Assembly: GCA_964244725.1 (NCBI GenBank)
Contig: CAXTJQ010000002.1
Location: 310,001-374,000, forward strand
DNA: 64,000 bases
Direction of reading: 5' to 3'
Origin: Kumtagia sp964244725
Lineage (GTDB): Bacteria > Pseudomonadota > Alphaproteobacteria > Rhizobiales > Rhizobiaceae
Below, piece by piece: positions 41,847 to 50,986 of this stretch (its first letter is position 1; every line of letters begins with the position of its first letter). The translations under genes were made by a program, and so were the position numbers. Under the pieces are notes generated by a model, which searched no databases, was not told the DNA's origin, and saw nothing but the letters and a program-made list of their open reading frames with translations.

Positions 41847-42872
41847 TCAAGCCCGGGCGCGGCGGCGTTCGCGGCGGGCATCGCTGGTTTCGCCGGTCGA
41901 GCCGCTTTTGTCGGCGGTCTTGTTGCGCAGCGGACCGATGCGCTCGACGATCGCCTCGACGGTCGGACGGCTACCCTTGGTGTGCGCGTCGAGCGATTTG
42001 CGCATGGCGGCGAGATGTTCGAACGACGTGCCGCAGCAGCCTCCGATGATTTTCGCGCCCGAATCGACCGCGAGCCGCACGTAGTCCGACATCAAATCCG
42101 GCGTGCCGGAATAATGAATTTCTGTCCCGCGGAATTCGGGGATGCCGCAATTGCCCTTGACGATGATCGTCGCATCGGGCCGCGCCGCCGACATGTCGAG
42201 CAGCGACGCCAGGATGTCGGACGCGCCGACGCCGCAGTTCGCTCCGACCGCGACCGGCTCAGCGCCAAGTCCGTCGGCGAGGCTATGGATGTCCTTGGGG
42301 GCGAGGCCCATCATCGAGCGGCCTGCGGTGTCGAACGACACCGTGTAGGTGTAGGGCATGCCCGCCGCGATGGCGGCCTGGGCGGCGGCGCGCGCCTCGT
42401 CGGGGGCCGACATCGTCTCGATCCAGGCGATCTCCGCGCCGCCGGCCTTCAGCCCCGCGATCTGTTCGGCGAATGCCGCGACCGCATCGTCGTAGGTCAT
42501 CGCGCCGAGCGGCACGAGCAGTTCTCCCGTCGGGCCGACCGAACCCGCGACGACGACCTTGCGGCCGGCCTTGTCCGCAACGGCGCGGGCTATCTCTGCG
42601 GCCTTTTTGTTCAGTTCGAAAACGCGGTCCTGCGCGTCGTGCAGCTTCAGCCGCTGGCGCGTGCCGCCGAAGGAGTTGGTGAGGATGATGTCTGCGCCGG
42701 CGTCGACGAATTGCCGGTGCAGGCTGGCGATCTTTTCGGGCGCGGTCTCGTTCCACAGTTCCGGCGCCTCGCCGGAAGACAGCCCCATCGCGAAAAGGTT
42801 CGTCCCGGTCGCGCCATCGGCGAGCAGCACGCCCTTTTCTGCCAGCAGCGCGTCGATCGGGTTACTCGTCAT
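41847..42872 (-). CDS. bmt: Betaine/cobalamin-independent homocysteine S-methyltransferase family protein (Bmt-like)
   Basis: A 341-residue S-methyltransferase barrel with the catalytic zinc ligands C213 (VGANCGVG) and C279/C280 (GGCCGTS). The N-terminus has LLADGATGTNLF and ILTNSFGG, the homocysteine-binding part. Rhizobial Bmt proteins use glycine betaine to methylate homocysteine; MetH N-terminal domains look similar, so methyl-THF or methylcorrinoid use is also possible. The last 25 residues are basic and Arg-rich (DARRERRRARA). It is preceded by a palindromic motif shared with the methyl-THF:corrinoid methyltransferase gene and follows the XRE gene by about 55 bases. Confidence 0.8.
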   Translation of the reverse strand: MTSNPIDALLAEKGVLLADGATGTNLFAMGLSSGEAPELWNETAPEKIASLHRQFVDAGADIILTNSFGGTRQRLKLHDAQDRVFELNKKAAEIARAVADKAGRKVVVAGSVGPTGELLVPLGAMTYDDAVAAFAEQIAGLKAGGAEIAWIETMSAPDEARAAAQAAIAAGMPYTYTVSFDTAGRSMMGLAPKDIHSLADGLGAEPVAVGANCGVGASDILASLLDMSAARPDATIIVKGNCGIPEFRGTEIHYSGTPDLMSDYVRLAVDSGAKIIGGCCGTSFEHLAAMRKSLDAHTKGSRPTVEAIVERIGPLRNKTADKSGSTGETSDARRERRRARA

Positions 42873-42897
42873 GCTCGTCACCACCCTGAAAATTTGG

Positions 42898-42926
42898 ATA
42901 AGGATATAAACAAGTCCTTATATGTC
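42898..42926 (-). promoter_or_regulatory. Palindromic leader motif of bmt
   Basis: Arms ATAAGGA (42898-42904) and TCCTTAT (42915-42921) with a ten-base spacer, in AT-rich sequence 26 bases before the start codon. The same element occurs before the DHPS-fold gene (29224-29247). Confidence 0.5.
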
Positions 42927-42927
42927 G

Positions 42928-43794
42928 TCAATCTCGATGAGCCTGCGAGTCGTCGAACCTGATCTCGGCGAGCTTGTCCGTGAAGGACGCGGTCTCGTGC
43001 GGATTGATCTCCGCGCTGCGGATCAGATTGTCGAAATGGCGGGTCAGGGTGCGGACCGCCGAGGTCGAGTTCAGAACCAGATACATGTCGCCGACATAGA
43101 CCGCGACGCGGTACGGCCCGAAGATCGTGTAGGGCACCGAGTAGCGCGTCCGTCCGTCGTAGAGGAACAGGCGGAACGTCGGGTAGAGTTCATCGAGCAG
43201 CCCGGCCATGTGGGTGAGCTGCTCGCGCCGCAGCCTCGCCGGAACGCCCGTCCAGACACCAAGCCCGCGCGCGAAAATTTCCAGGGTGTGGCGCGGCATG
43301 CAGACTTCCATGTCTGTTTCGGGCCGCCTGTTGTAGTCGATGCGAAAACGCGTCTCGCCGGCCTGCGCCTCGCGGCTGCGATTGCTGATCTCGGCCTCGT
43401 AGGCGATCAGCGCTTCGGTGCGCAGAAGGTCCGGAATTCCGGCCGGGACGTAGCGGATCTTGGTGCCCGACGCCTCGGCGTGCCAGGTCGCAAGCAGCGT
43501 CCCGTCGAAACCGCCGAGGCCCTCCTCGATTTCGAGGCTCTCGCGGATGTCGCCGGTCATGCCCTCGTCGTGGCTCAGTCCCATGAGCCAGTCCAGCGAC
43601 ACCTTATGCCCCGCGGCGATGGTCAGGAGCGTCTCGGCGCGTGGCAGACGCGTCGAGGTTTCTGACAGCATCTGCGACAAGGCCGAGCGGTCGATCCCGA
43701 TGGAAGCCGCGAAAGCGGACTGATTTCCCGCGGATCTTTGCAGGAGAATTTTGAGCCGTTCCCTAAAAAGGGTTGAAAGATCGCGCTTGTCCAC
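42928..43794 (-). CDS. XRE-family transcriptional regulator with C-terminal sensor-like domain
   Basis: A 288-residue protein. Residues about 10-75 are an XRE helix-turn-helix (NQSAFAASIGIDRSALSQML), and the remainder is a sensor-like domain I do not recognise (GLGVWTGVPARLRREQL, LFLYDGRTRYSVPYTIFG). It lacks the HExxH motif of the RamB/ScfR group. I choose the GTG at 43794, preceded by GAGGG. It sits just upstream of bmt on the same strand and is a good candidate for the regulator of the methyl-transfer genes. Confidence 0.75.
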   Translation of the reverse strand: MDKRDLSTLFRERLKILLQRSAGNQSAFAASIGIDRSALSQMLSETSTRLPRAETLLTIAAGHKVSLDWLMGLSHDEGMTGDIRESLEIEEGLGGFDGTLLATWHAEASGTKIRYVPAGIPDLLRTEALIAYEAEISNRSREAQAGETRFRIDYNRRPETDMEVCMPRHTLEIFARGLGVWTGVPARLRREQLTHMAGLLDELYPTFRLFLYDGRTRYSVPYTIFGPYRVAVYVGDMYLVLNSTSAVRTLTRHFDNLIRSAEINPHETASFTDKLAEIRFDDSQAHRD

Positions 43795-43901
43795 CGCATG
43801 TCCCTCTTGGGAATGACATTCTGAAATTGAGCAGAGGTTCCCACTAACGGGGCACAAAATTCCGAGATTTGTTTACGATCTATAACATGTGAGGTTTTAT
43901 G

Positions 43902-43927
43902 TGCGCAAGCGCAACGATTTCTGCGCA
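43902..43927. promoter_or_regulatory. TGCGCA repeats between XRE regulator and desaturase
   Basis: TGCGCAAGCGCA (43902-43913) is a near-perfect inverted repeat, and a second TGCGCA lies at 43922-43927. They stand in the divergent promoter region and could be operators of the XRE protein. Confidence 0.35.
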
Positions 43928-44008
43928 AAATCTCGTTGATGTGAGATTGTTCTCCTGACATCATGCTGTCAGGAATGGTTCCTGCGGCTCAGGAGAGCGA
44001 TCGTTACG

Positions 44009-45019
44009 ATGGCAAGCGCGATCCGAGGCGGAAAGGCCATCAGGACCGGCGTGGAATGGCCGACGGTTTTGCTGATCGTTGCTACCTACGCAGCCTGGGC
44101 CGGTCTAGGACTGTCAGCCTGGCATGCTTATCCTTGCATGGCGGTCATCGCGTTGGGATTCACGCTCGCCTTGCAATCCTCGCTGATGCACGAAGCGTGT
44201 CACGGTCACCCGACGCGCAACCGTTTATTCAACGAGGCGCTCGTGGGCGTGCCGATCGGGCTGGTCTATCCATACCGGCGTTTTCGCGCGCTGCATTTGC
44301 GCCACCATGCCGATGAGAGCCTGACCGATCCGTTCGACGACCCGGAATCCTACTACAAGTCGTTCTGGAAACATGGCGAACTCCCAATAGCGTTGCAGGC
44401 CATTCTAAAGCTGAACAACACGATGGTCGGTCGCTTCGTGATCGGACCGCTGCTCGGTGCGCCGGGCTTCCTGCTCGCGGAGTACCGCTTGGCGCGAGCC
44501 GGCGATCCCGCGATTCGCAGAGCCTGGCTGCTGCACGCGGCCGGCCTGGCGGCGGTTCTGCCTATCGTTCACTTCGGATTTGGCATGCCGATCTGGCTCT
44601 ACCTGCTGGCGGTGTGGATCGGCCAGTCGCTGATCTCGGTGCGCACATTCGCCGAGCATCAATGGTCCGAACGGCCTGACGGCCGCACGATCATCGTCGA
44701 GCGGTCGCCCTTCGCCTTCCTGTTTCTCAACAACAATCTGCACCTAGTGCACCACAAGAATCCGACCGTCGCCTGGTATCGCCTGCCGACGCTGTTCCGG
44801 TCGCGGCGCGCCGAGTGGCTGGCGATGAATCGCGGCTACGTGTTCCCGAATTATTTCGCGCTTCTGAAGAGCTATGCGTTCAAGGCCAAGGAGCCGGTCG
44901 TGCATCCCGCGCTGCGCCGGGCGCCCGAGCAGGGCAGGGCGTTCAAGCCGCGCGTGCGCGGCCGCTCGCTCAACGGCATGGGCTCGGTGCCGGTGCCGGC
45001 CGAGCCGTCGAAGGAATAG
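44009..45019 (+). CDS. Fatty acid desaturase family membrane protein
   Basis: A 336-residue di-iron membrane enzyme. The three His boxes are H61-EACH (HEACH), H96-LRHH (HLRHH) and H245-LVHH (HLVHH), separated by hydrophobic segments. The family includes acyl desaturases, hydroxylases and some small-molecule oxygenases. The loop SLTDPFDDPESYY is typical. Its neighbours are a PhnD-like protein and a small membrane protein, so a soluble-substrate oxygenase role cannot be excluded. It diverges from the XRE gene. Confidence 0.8.
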   Translation: MASAIRGGKAIRTGVEWPTVLLIVATYAAWAGLGLSAWHAYPCMAVIALGFTLALQSSLMHEACHGHPTRNRLFNEALVGVPIGLVYPYRRFRALHLRHHADESLTDPFDDPESYYKSFWKHGELPIALQAILKLNNTMVGRFVIGPLLGAPGFLLAEYRLARAGDPAIRRAWLLHAAGLAAVLPIVHFGFGMPIWLYLLAVWIGQSLISVRTFAEHQWSERPDGRTIIVERSPFAFLFLNNNLHLVHHKNPTVAWYRLPTLFRSRRAEWLAMNRGYVFPNYFALLKSYAFKAKEPVVHPALRRAPEQGRAFKPRVRGRSLNGMGSVPVPAEPSKE

Positions 45020-45035
45020 GACGCGCCATCGCAAG

Positions 45036-45893
45036 ATGAGTATCGCCGCGAGTACGCTTGCGGCCGGGCGTGTCATCCTCGATAGAGACGACATGACCGA
45101 TCCGATCGCGGCGCTTCCGATGTACGACTGGCCCGAGGTCCGTGACGAAGTCGACGCCGAATGGGCGCGTATCCGGGACGCGCTTCGCGGCGCGGGCATC
45201 GCCGCCCCGGACGCGCTCTCGCGACGCAACGCCGACCTGCCGGCGGTTCCGGGTGGCATCCGCGATGCAAACGGCGCGTCGATTGCGCCGGATCCGGTAA
45301 CCTTGCCGCCCGACGATCTGGATTTCCACGCGCTTTGGCTTCATCCGAAGCTGCTGTTCGCGCAGACCTGCTGGGGTCCGATGGAGCAGGGTTTGGCTCG
45401 GCATGTCAGGCTTGTCGGCCAGCCCGGCTACGACGGAATCGAAGGCGGGCAAGGGGCATTCTATTCCAGCGCGATCCTGACGCGGCGCGCCGGCGTCGCC
45501 GATCGGTCCGCGCCCTGCGATGGCGCAGCCAGGCTGCCTCTCGACCTCATGCGGAGCAAACGTTTCGCCTACAACGGTCTAGACTCGATGTCCGGCGTCA
45601 TCGCGCTCGGCCGCGACCTCGAAGCGCTGGGCGAAGGGCTCGACATCTTTTCGGTCCGGGTCGTGACCGGGGCGCACCGCTCGTCCCTCGTCGCCGTCGC
45701 GGAGGGACGCGCCGACGTCTGCGCAATCGATTGCCGGACGCTCGCCATGGCCCGACGCTTCGAGCCGGCGCTACAGGCGCTGGCGGTCACGGGTTGGACG
45801 GCCCGGCGAAAGGGCCTGCCCTACATCATGTCAACGGCGCTCGCCGCCCAGCGGCCGCGCGTGGCGCGGGCAGCCGGCGTCCTGCCGGTGTAG
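45036..45893 (+). CDS. PhnD-like (phosphate/phosphonate-binding) protein
   Basis: A 285-residue protein resembling the phosphonate ABC-transporter binding component, with a LLFAQTCWGPMEQGLARHV segment and ALGRDLEALGEGLDIFSVRVVTGAHRSSL in the second lobe. It has no signal peptide, and no permease or ATPase gene is adjacent, so it may bind a ligand in the cytoplasm or be sensory. The start at 45036 gives the shortest sensible N-terminus. It follows the desaturase with 16 bases between. Confidence 0.65.
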   Translation: MSIAASTLAAGRVILDRDDMTDPIAALPMYDWPEVRDEVDAEWARIRDALRGAGIAAPDALSRRNADLPAVPGGIRDANGASIAPDPVTLPPDDLDFHALWLHPKLLFAQTCWGPMEQGLARHVRLVGQPGYDGIEGGQGAFYSSAILTRRAGVADRSAPCDGAARLPLDLMRSKRFAYNGLDSMSGVIALGRDLEALGEGLDIFSVRVVTGAHRSSLVAVAEGRADVCAIDCRTLAMARRFEPALQALAVTGWTARRKGLPYIMSTALAAQRPRVARAAGVLPV

Positions 45894-45965
45894 CGGCCGC
45901 CGCGCAAGGTCGCAGCCGGAACAAGCGCCGCGCTGCCGTGTTCTTCGACGAACCGGAGACCGACG

Positions 45966-46133
45966 ATGGATACCAACGTCATTTGGACCCTTGCCACGAT
46001 CGGAGGCCCTGTCGTTTTGATCTTGGTCATGGGCTACGCCGTGCTGCGCAGGCGCCGCCTGACGCCCACCGAACGCAGCGACCAGATCAAGGGCACCGAG
46101 CGCGGCTACAAGAAGCCGGAGAAGAACGCCTAG
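45966..46133 (+). CDS. Small single-span membrane protein
   Basis: A 55-residue protein starting MDTNVIWTLATIGGPVVLILVMGYAVL with one membrane helix and a basic cytoplasmic tail (RRRRLTPTERSDQIKGTERG). Members of this kind occur in many Rhizobiales. Its stop overlaps the stop of the convergent M24 gene by four bases. Function unknown. Confidence 0.7.
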   Translation: MDTNVIWTLATIGGPVVLILVMGYAVLRRRRLTPTERSDQIKGTERGYKKPEKNA

Positions 46134-47455
46134 CGCAGCGCGACCGGATAGCTCGACAGCACCTCGCAACCGGTCTGCGTCACGAGCACCTGCTCCTCGA
46201 TCTTCACGCCTTCGCCGCCGCCGAGTCGGCCTATGTAGCTTTCGACACAAATCACCATCCCAGCCTCGAGTTCGCCTTCGGGCGTGTCGTCCGTCCAGTC
46301 CGCCACATGCGGCAAGGTCGGATATTCATCCGCCAAGCCGACGCCGTGATAGAGAACGCCGTAGCGGGTCGCGAAGCAATCCGGCGGCGGCGCGCGGGAT
46401 CGCTCGACCAGATCCCTGAACCCGACGCCCGCACGCACGAGGGCGATGTTGTGGCGGATCTGGTCTCTTGCGATGGCGAACAGGTCGCCCTGCTCGTCGG
46501 TTGGCGCGCCATTCCCGCACAGCCATGTCCGCGACAGGTCGGCGCAGAAGCCGTATGGCCCGATCAGGTCGGTGTCGAAGGCGACGAGATCGCCGGACTC
46601 GATAACCCGGGACGAGCATTCCTGAAACCACGGGTTGGTGCGCGGACCCGACGACAGCAGGCGCGTCTCGATCCATTCGCCGCCGCGCACGATGTTGCCG
46701 CGGTGCAATTCGGCCCAGAGCTCGTTCTCCGATACGCCTGGCTTCAATGCCGCCTGCATCCCGCCCATTGCCGTCTCGCAGGCCACGATGGCGCGGCGCA
46801 TGGCGAGGATTTCGTCGGGGGACTTTATGAGCCGCGCGCTCTCCATCACCGCTTCGCCGTTGCCAACGGTCACATCGAGACGCCCCAGCGCGGCGACCCC
46901 CTCGGGATCGAGGTGGTCGGCCGCGATCCGCGCCTTGCCGCCGCCGTGCTCGCGGACAAGATCTGCGATGCCCGCCGCCCAACGCCGCACCTTCAGATCC
47001 GTCAACTCGCCGCCATACATGTACATCCACGAGATCGCCGGCCGCACCTCGTCGACGATCCCCGAATGATCCGACAGATGTTCGCAGGCGAAATAGTCGA
47101 ACAGGATCACCGGACCTTCGGCAAACACGAGGCAATGACGCGTCGGATTGTGCGCCACCCAAAGCTGCATGTTGGTGCTGTCGGTCGCGTAGCGGATGTT
47201 GATCGGGTCGTAGAGCAGCACGGCCACGTGATTCCGCCGCTTCAGTTCCGCCCGGATGCGCTCGAGGCGGTAGCGCCGCATCGCCGGCAGGTCGGGGGCG
47301 GGGATTCCGGCCGCTGCCCATTCCGATTCCGCCAAGACGCCGTAGCCGAGGGCATGCTGATTGAGCGACGCGGCCTTCGCGCGCGACGCGGCGCGGAGGT
47401 CCGCTTCTTCGCCGGGCCGGAATGGCGCGATCTTGCGCGGGCCGAATTTACCCAT
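46130..47455 (-). CDS. M24-family protein resembling DMSP lyase DddP
   Basis: A 441-residue M24 (Xaa-Pro peptidase fold) protein. The metal ligands are D294, D296, D306, H370, E405 and E420. They match, one position lower, the set reported for DddP (D295, D297, D307, H371, E406, E421). D376 (GVGLADEYP) and Y365 match DddP's catalytic D377 and Y366. Shared stretches include YATDSTNMQLW and RGGEWIETRLL. DddP splits dimethylsulfoniopropionate into dimethyl sulfide and acrylate, but the family may have other uses, so substrate is unproven. It is at the downstream end of the run from MttB copy 2. The alignment was by eye. Confidence 0.7.
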   Translation of the reverse strand: MGKFGPRKIAPFRPGEEADLRAASRAKAASLNQHALGYGVLAESEWAAAGIPAPDLPAMRRYRLERIRAELKRRNHVAVLLYDPINIRYATDSTNMQLWVAHNPTRHCLVFAEGPVILFDYFACEHLSDHSGIVDEVRPAISWMYMYGGELTDLKVRRWAAGIADLVREHGGGKARIAADHLDPEGVAALGRLDVTVGNGEAVMESARLIKSPDEILAMRRAIVACETAMGGMQAALKPGVSENELWAELHRGNIVRGGEWIETRLLSSGPRTNPWFQECSSRVIESGDLVAFDTDLIGPYGFCADLSRTWLCGNGAPTDEQGDLFAIARDQIRHNIALVRAGVGFRDLVERSRAPPPDCFATRYGVLYHGVGLADEYPTLPHVADWTDDTPEGELEAGMVICVESYIGRLGGGEGVKIEEQVLVTQTGCEVLSSYPVALR

Positions 47456-47555
47456 GAGGGACGGTCATTCATACGTTGAGCGATGCGGACGGGACGGCGT
47501 CCCGAAGGCTGTTCTACTCCGCAGGCGGCTTGGCTTCCAACGCGACGATCCTGCG

Positions 47556-47732
47556 TTAATGGCCGCCCAACATCATTTCGACCGCGCGCAGCTCGGTGTC
47601 ATGTCCCTCCAACCGGAAATCCCGGCTGCGGATCATCGCGAATTGGATTTCCAGAAATTCGCGCAACGATTTCTGTTCGTCGAGCACACGCTGGACCATG
47701 GTCTGCAACATCCTCAGGTCCGGCCCGGCCAT
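47556..47732 (-). CDS. Small helical protein (58 aa) of unknown function
   Basis: A 58-residue frame starting at the ATG at 47732 with AAGGA about 11 bases upstream. It is rich in Arg, Glu, Leu and Met, with a heptad-like pattern (LRMLQTMVQRVLDEQKSL). It lies between the DddP-like gene and the dimethylglycine-dehydrogenase-like gene on the same strand. Codon use is like neighbouring genes. No family recognised. Confidence 0.55.
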   Translation of the reverse strand: MAGPDLRMLQTMVQRVLDEQKSLREFLEIQFAMIRSRDFRLEGHDTELRAVEMMLGGH

Positions 47733-47837
47733 GCGTCTGGCGTCCTTAGCGCTTGTTACGATCCTTAGAATAATGCAGCGACATCCGTGCGAAAAGACGG
47801 GATTGGGCGGCAGATCGGGAAATGTTGGAGGCCGACA

Positions 47838-50408
47838 TTATCCCCGCATCCTCTCGCCGCTCGGATCGAAAAGCGGTTCGATGTTGACTCGCGCATTGCG
47901 GCGGTGGCCGAGAATCTCGACCTGAAAGACGCCGTCGCTTTCGTCGTCGGCCAAGGCGGCAGGCACGTAGCCCTGCGCCATCGACTTGCCAACGTAGTGG
48001 GCATAGCCGCCCGACGTGACCCAGCCGACGACGCGCCATTCGCCGTCCTGCAGGCCACGCACGGCCGAAGCGCCCGTCGCCGCGGACGAGCCGCGGATTT
48101 CCTTGCCGTCGACGCCGAAGCGCGGCGCGCCGAAATCATGCGTCGCGCCGACCGCGCCGTAATCCTCCGTGACCTTCGCCCAGATCGGCTCGTCGCCCAT
48201 CACGTCGGCGTCGGCCGCGTCGACGACCAGGGAGACGCGCTTCAGTTTCGGGCCGTCGGCCTGTTCCTTCGCAGCCGCTTCGCGGCCGATGAAGTCGTTC
48301 TTCTCCATCTTGACGAACCGCTCCATGCCGCCTTCGAACGGCCCGTAGATCGGCCGCAACTCGCGGAACCAGGTCGGGAAGTTCTTCTCAAGCCGCATCG
48401 AAAGCAGGGCGCGCATGCCGAAATCGACGATACCGAATTCCTCGCCCGCGGCCTTGATCGCGGCGTAGACCAGCCGTTCGTAGGCGGGCTGCATCCAGAT
48501 CTCGTAGCCGAGGTCGCCGGTATAGGTGATGCGGTTGACCATGCAGGGCGCGCCGCCGACCGCCATCTCGCGAAAATCCATGAAGCGAAATGCCTTGGAC
48601 GAGACATCGACATCGACCAGCTTGGCCAGCAGCGCCTGGCTCTTCGGGCCGGCGATCGAGAGGCCGGCCAGCGTCTGGTCGAAACGGTGGATATGAACCG
48701 AGCGATCCGTGGGCAGGTGCTTGTCGAACCAGCGCATGTGGTACTTCGCGGCGGCCGAGGAGCCCCAGATCATGAATTTTTCTTCGCCGGATTTGGCGAT
48801 GGTGAAGTCGCCGATCAGCTTGCCGATCTGGTTCAACATCGGCGTCAGCACGATGCGTCCCCTCTTGGGCATGCGGTTGGTCATCAGGCGGTTGAGGAAA
48901 TCCTCGGCGCCCGGGCCGGACACCTCGTATTTGGCGAAGTTCGCGATTTCCGTGACGCCGACCCGCTCGCGGGTCGCGCGCACCTCGTTGCCGACATGCT
49001 CGAAATCGTTCGAGCGGTGGAACGAGACGATATCTTTCGCCTCCGTGCCTTTCGGAGCGAACCAGAGCGGCGTCTCGAGGCCCCACGAATCGCCCATGAC
49101 CGCGTTCTGCGCGACCATGATGTCGTAGAGCGGCGTCGTCTGCGCCGGGCGGGCCGCCGGCAGTTCCTCGTTGGGAAACCTTATCGAGAACCGTCGCGAA
49201 TAGTTTTCGCGCACCTTGGCGTTGGTGTAGCGCAGGCTCGCCCATTCGCCCCAGCGCGCCACGTCCATGCCCCAGACGTCGAACCCCGGCTCGCCATGGA
49301 CCATCCAGTTCGACAATGCCAGGCCGACGCCGCCGCCCTGGCTGAAGCCCGCCATGACGCCGCAGGCGACCCAGTAGTTGGTCAGGCCCTGGACAGGACC
49401 GACGAGCGGGTTGCCGTCCGGCGCGAAGGTGAAGGGCCCGTTGATGACCTGCTTGATGCCGGCATTGGCCAGGCCGGGAAAATGCCTGAAGCCGATTTCC
49501 AGCGAGGGTGCTATGCGGTCGAGGTCCGGAGCCAGCAATTCATGGCCGAAATCCCACGGCGTATTGACCGGCGACCAGGGTTTGCACGCCTTCTCGTAGG
49601 TGCCGAGCAGAATGCCGTTGCGTTCCTGGCGGGTGTAGATCTCGCCCTTGAAGTCGAGCACACCGACCATTTCGCGGCCGGTCTCCCTGTTGAACGCCTC
49701 GACCTCCGGCATCGGCTCGGTCAGGAGATACATGTGCTCCATGGCGAGCACCGGCAGTTCGACGCCGACCATGCGGCCGATTTCGCGCGCCCACAGCCCG
49801 CCGCAATTGACGACGTGCTCGGCATGCACGACCCCCTCGACGGTGACGACGTTCCACGTCCCGTCGGGCTGCTGCGTGAGGTCCTTGACGGGATTGCGCA
49901 GCACGATCTCTGCGCCGAGCTTCTTCGCCGCCTTGGAGTAGGCGATGGTGGTCCCGGATGGATCGAGATGGCCCTCGACCGGGTCCCACATCGCGCCGAC
50001 GAAATGGCTCTCGTCCATGAACGGGAACATCGCCTTGGCCTCGGACGGCGTGATCAATTCCGTGTCCATGCCGAGATAGCGGCCCTTGGCGTGGGCGAGC
50101 CGCAGGAAGTCCATGCGCTCCGGGCTGTCGGCGAGCATCACGCCGCCGGTCAGATGCAGCGAGCAGGACTGGCCCGAAATTTCCTCGAGCTCCTTGTAGA
50201 GCTGGACCGTGTAGGCCTGCAGCTTGGCGACGTTCGGGTCGCCGTTCAAAGTGTGAAAACCGCCCGCCGCGTGCCAGGACGAGCCCGAGGTGAGCTCCGA
50301 GCGCTCGATCAGCATGATGTCGGTCCAGCCGGCCTTGGCGAGGTGATAGAGCACCGAACAGCCGACGACCCCGCCGCCGATGACAACCGCTTTGACGTGA
50401 GATTTCAT
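47838..50408 (-). CDS. Dimethylglycine dehydrogenase-like FAD/GcvT protein
   Basis: An 856-residue two-domain enzyme. The N-terminal part is a DAO-type FAD domain with VVIGGGVVGCSVLYHL and SGSSWHAAGG, where H46 is the covalent-FAD histidine position. The C-terminal GcvT-type half carries IWMQPAYERLVY and a late VGWVTSGGYAHYVG segment. It would oxidise an N-methyl glycine (dimethylglycine is the default) and load the one-carbon unit on THF. It overlaps the DUF559 gene by four bases and belongs with MttB copy 2 upstream. The pairing MttB-dehydrogenase fits two successive demethylations. Confidence 0.85.
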   Translation of the reverse strand: MKSHVKAVVIGGGVVGCSVLYHLAKAGWTDIMLIERSELTSGSSWHAAGGFHTLNGDPNVAKLQAYTVQLYKELEEISGQSCSLHLTGGVMLADSPERMDFLRLAHAKGRYLGMDTELITPSEAKAMFPFMDESHFVGAMWDPVEGHLDPSGTTIAYSKAAKKLGAEIVLRNPVKDLTQQPDGTWNVVTVEGVVHAEHVVNCGGLWAREIGRMVGVELPVLAMEHMYLLTEPMPEVEAFNRETGREMVGVLDFKGEIYTRQERNGILLGTYEKACKPWSPVNTPWDFGHELLAPDLDRIAPSLEIGFRHFPGLANAGIKQVINGPFTFAPDGNPLVGPVQGLTNYWVACGVMAGFSQGGGVGLALSNWMVHGEPGFDVWGMDVARWGEWASLRYTNAKVRENYSRRFSIRFPNEELPAARPAQTTPLYDIMVAQNAVMGDSWGLETPLWFAPKGTEAKDIVSFHRSNDFEHVGNEVRATRERVGVTEIANFAKYEVSGPGAEDFLNRLMTNRMPKRGRIVLTPMLNQIGKLIGDFTIAKSGEEKFMIWGSSAAAKYHMRWFDKHLPTDRSVHIHRFDQTLAGLSIAGPKSQALLAKLVDVDVSSKAFRFMDFREMAVGGAPCMVNRITYTGDLGYEIWMQPAYERLVYAAIKAAGEEFGIVDFGMRALLSMRLEKNFPTWFRELRPIYGPFEGGMERFVKMEKNDFIGREAAAKEQADGPKLKRVSLVVDAADADVMGDEPIWAKVTEDYGAVGATHDFGAPRFGVDGKEIRGSSAATGASAVRGLQDGEWRVVGWVTSGGYAHYVGKSMAQGYVPAALADDESDGVFQVEILGHRRNARVNIEPLFDPSGERMRG

Positions 50409-50902
50409 GAGGATGGGTCCGTTGGTGAAGAGACTGAGTCAGGCGCGGCCGTCGACGCTGCGTGGACATAGCGAAGATCGGCGGCGCATACGTCTTCGGC
50501 CAGTCGTCCGTTGAGCGCTGCGGGAATGCTCTCGCAGACTGAGGCGCGGTGTGTCACGACGTCGGTGGTCCAGAGGCGGAGGATTGAATAGCCGCGAGAT
50601 CGCATGAATTCGTCGCGACGGCGGTCGTATGAATTGTCTGCATGCCGGCTGCCGTCGAGTTCGACGACGAGCCGTTCTTCCCGACAGGCGAAGTCCGCAA
50701 AATACGGGCCGATCGGCAATTGCCGGGTGAATTTGTGGCCGCCCAATTTTCGCCGCTTCAGTTCAAGCCATGGAAGCGCTTCCGCTCGGTTGTCGCGCTG
50801 CCGCAGGTCTCGCGCCCGAGCGGTCGTCCCCGTCTTCCGGCGACTGCGATTGACGGGTTCGCCGTCCAGAGGAATGGCGTCGCGCTTTGCGGCTTCGCGC
50901 AT
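50405..50902 (-). CDS. DUF559 domain-containing endonuclease-like protein
   Basis: A protein of about 165 residues with the Vsr-like DUF559 fold: KFTRQLPIGPYFADFACREE, LVVELDGSRH and FMRSRGYSILRLW. The start is uncertain; an ATG at 50902 gives MREAAKRDAIPLDGE, while the open frame reaches 50974 through an intergenic repeat. Such genes are widespread in Rhizobiales, often beside short repeat elements, and are not known to work with the pathway. Its stop overlaps the dehydrogenase start. Confidence 0.75.
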   Translation of the reverse strand: MREAAKRDAIPLDGEPVNRSRRKTGTTARARDLRQRDNRAEALPWLELKRRKLGGHKFTRQLPIGPYFADFACREERLVVELDGSRHADNSYDRRRDEFMRSRGYSILRLWTTDVVTHRASVCESIPAALNGRLAEDVCAADLRYVHAASTAAPDSVSSPTDPSS

Positions 50903-50904
50903 TT

Positions 50905-50931
50905 CCTCTCCCCCGTCGAACGGGGGAGAGG
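50905..50931. repeat. Intergenic palindromic repeat element
   Basis: CCTCTCCCCCG-TCGAA-CGGGGGAGAGG is a perfect 11-bp stem with a five-base loop. It belongs to the short palindromic intergenic repeats common in Rhizobiales and lies immediately upstream of the DUF559 start. Confidence 0.75.
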
Positions 50932-50986
50932 TGGTCGGCGAAGCCGATCGGAGTGGGGGTCGACCACTTGTCACGTCTCGCCCCCT

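Noticed and set aside
42928..43794. RamB/ScfR-type short-chain acyl regulator
   Set aside because: The protein has an XRE domain but lacks the HExxH metallopeptidase-like motif and DUF2083 features of that group.
47787..50471. 894-codon plus-strand open frame opposite the third dehydrogenase
   Set aside because: Antisense shadow; the minus-strand product has all family motifs.
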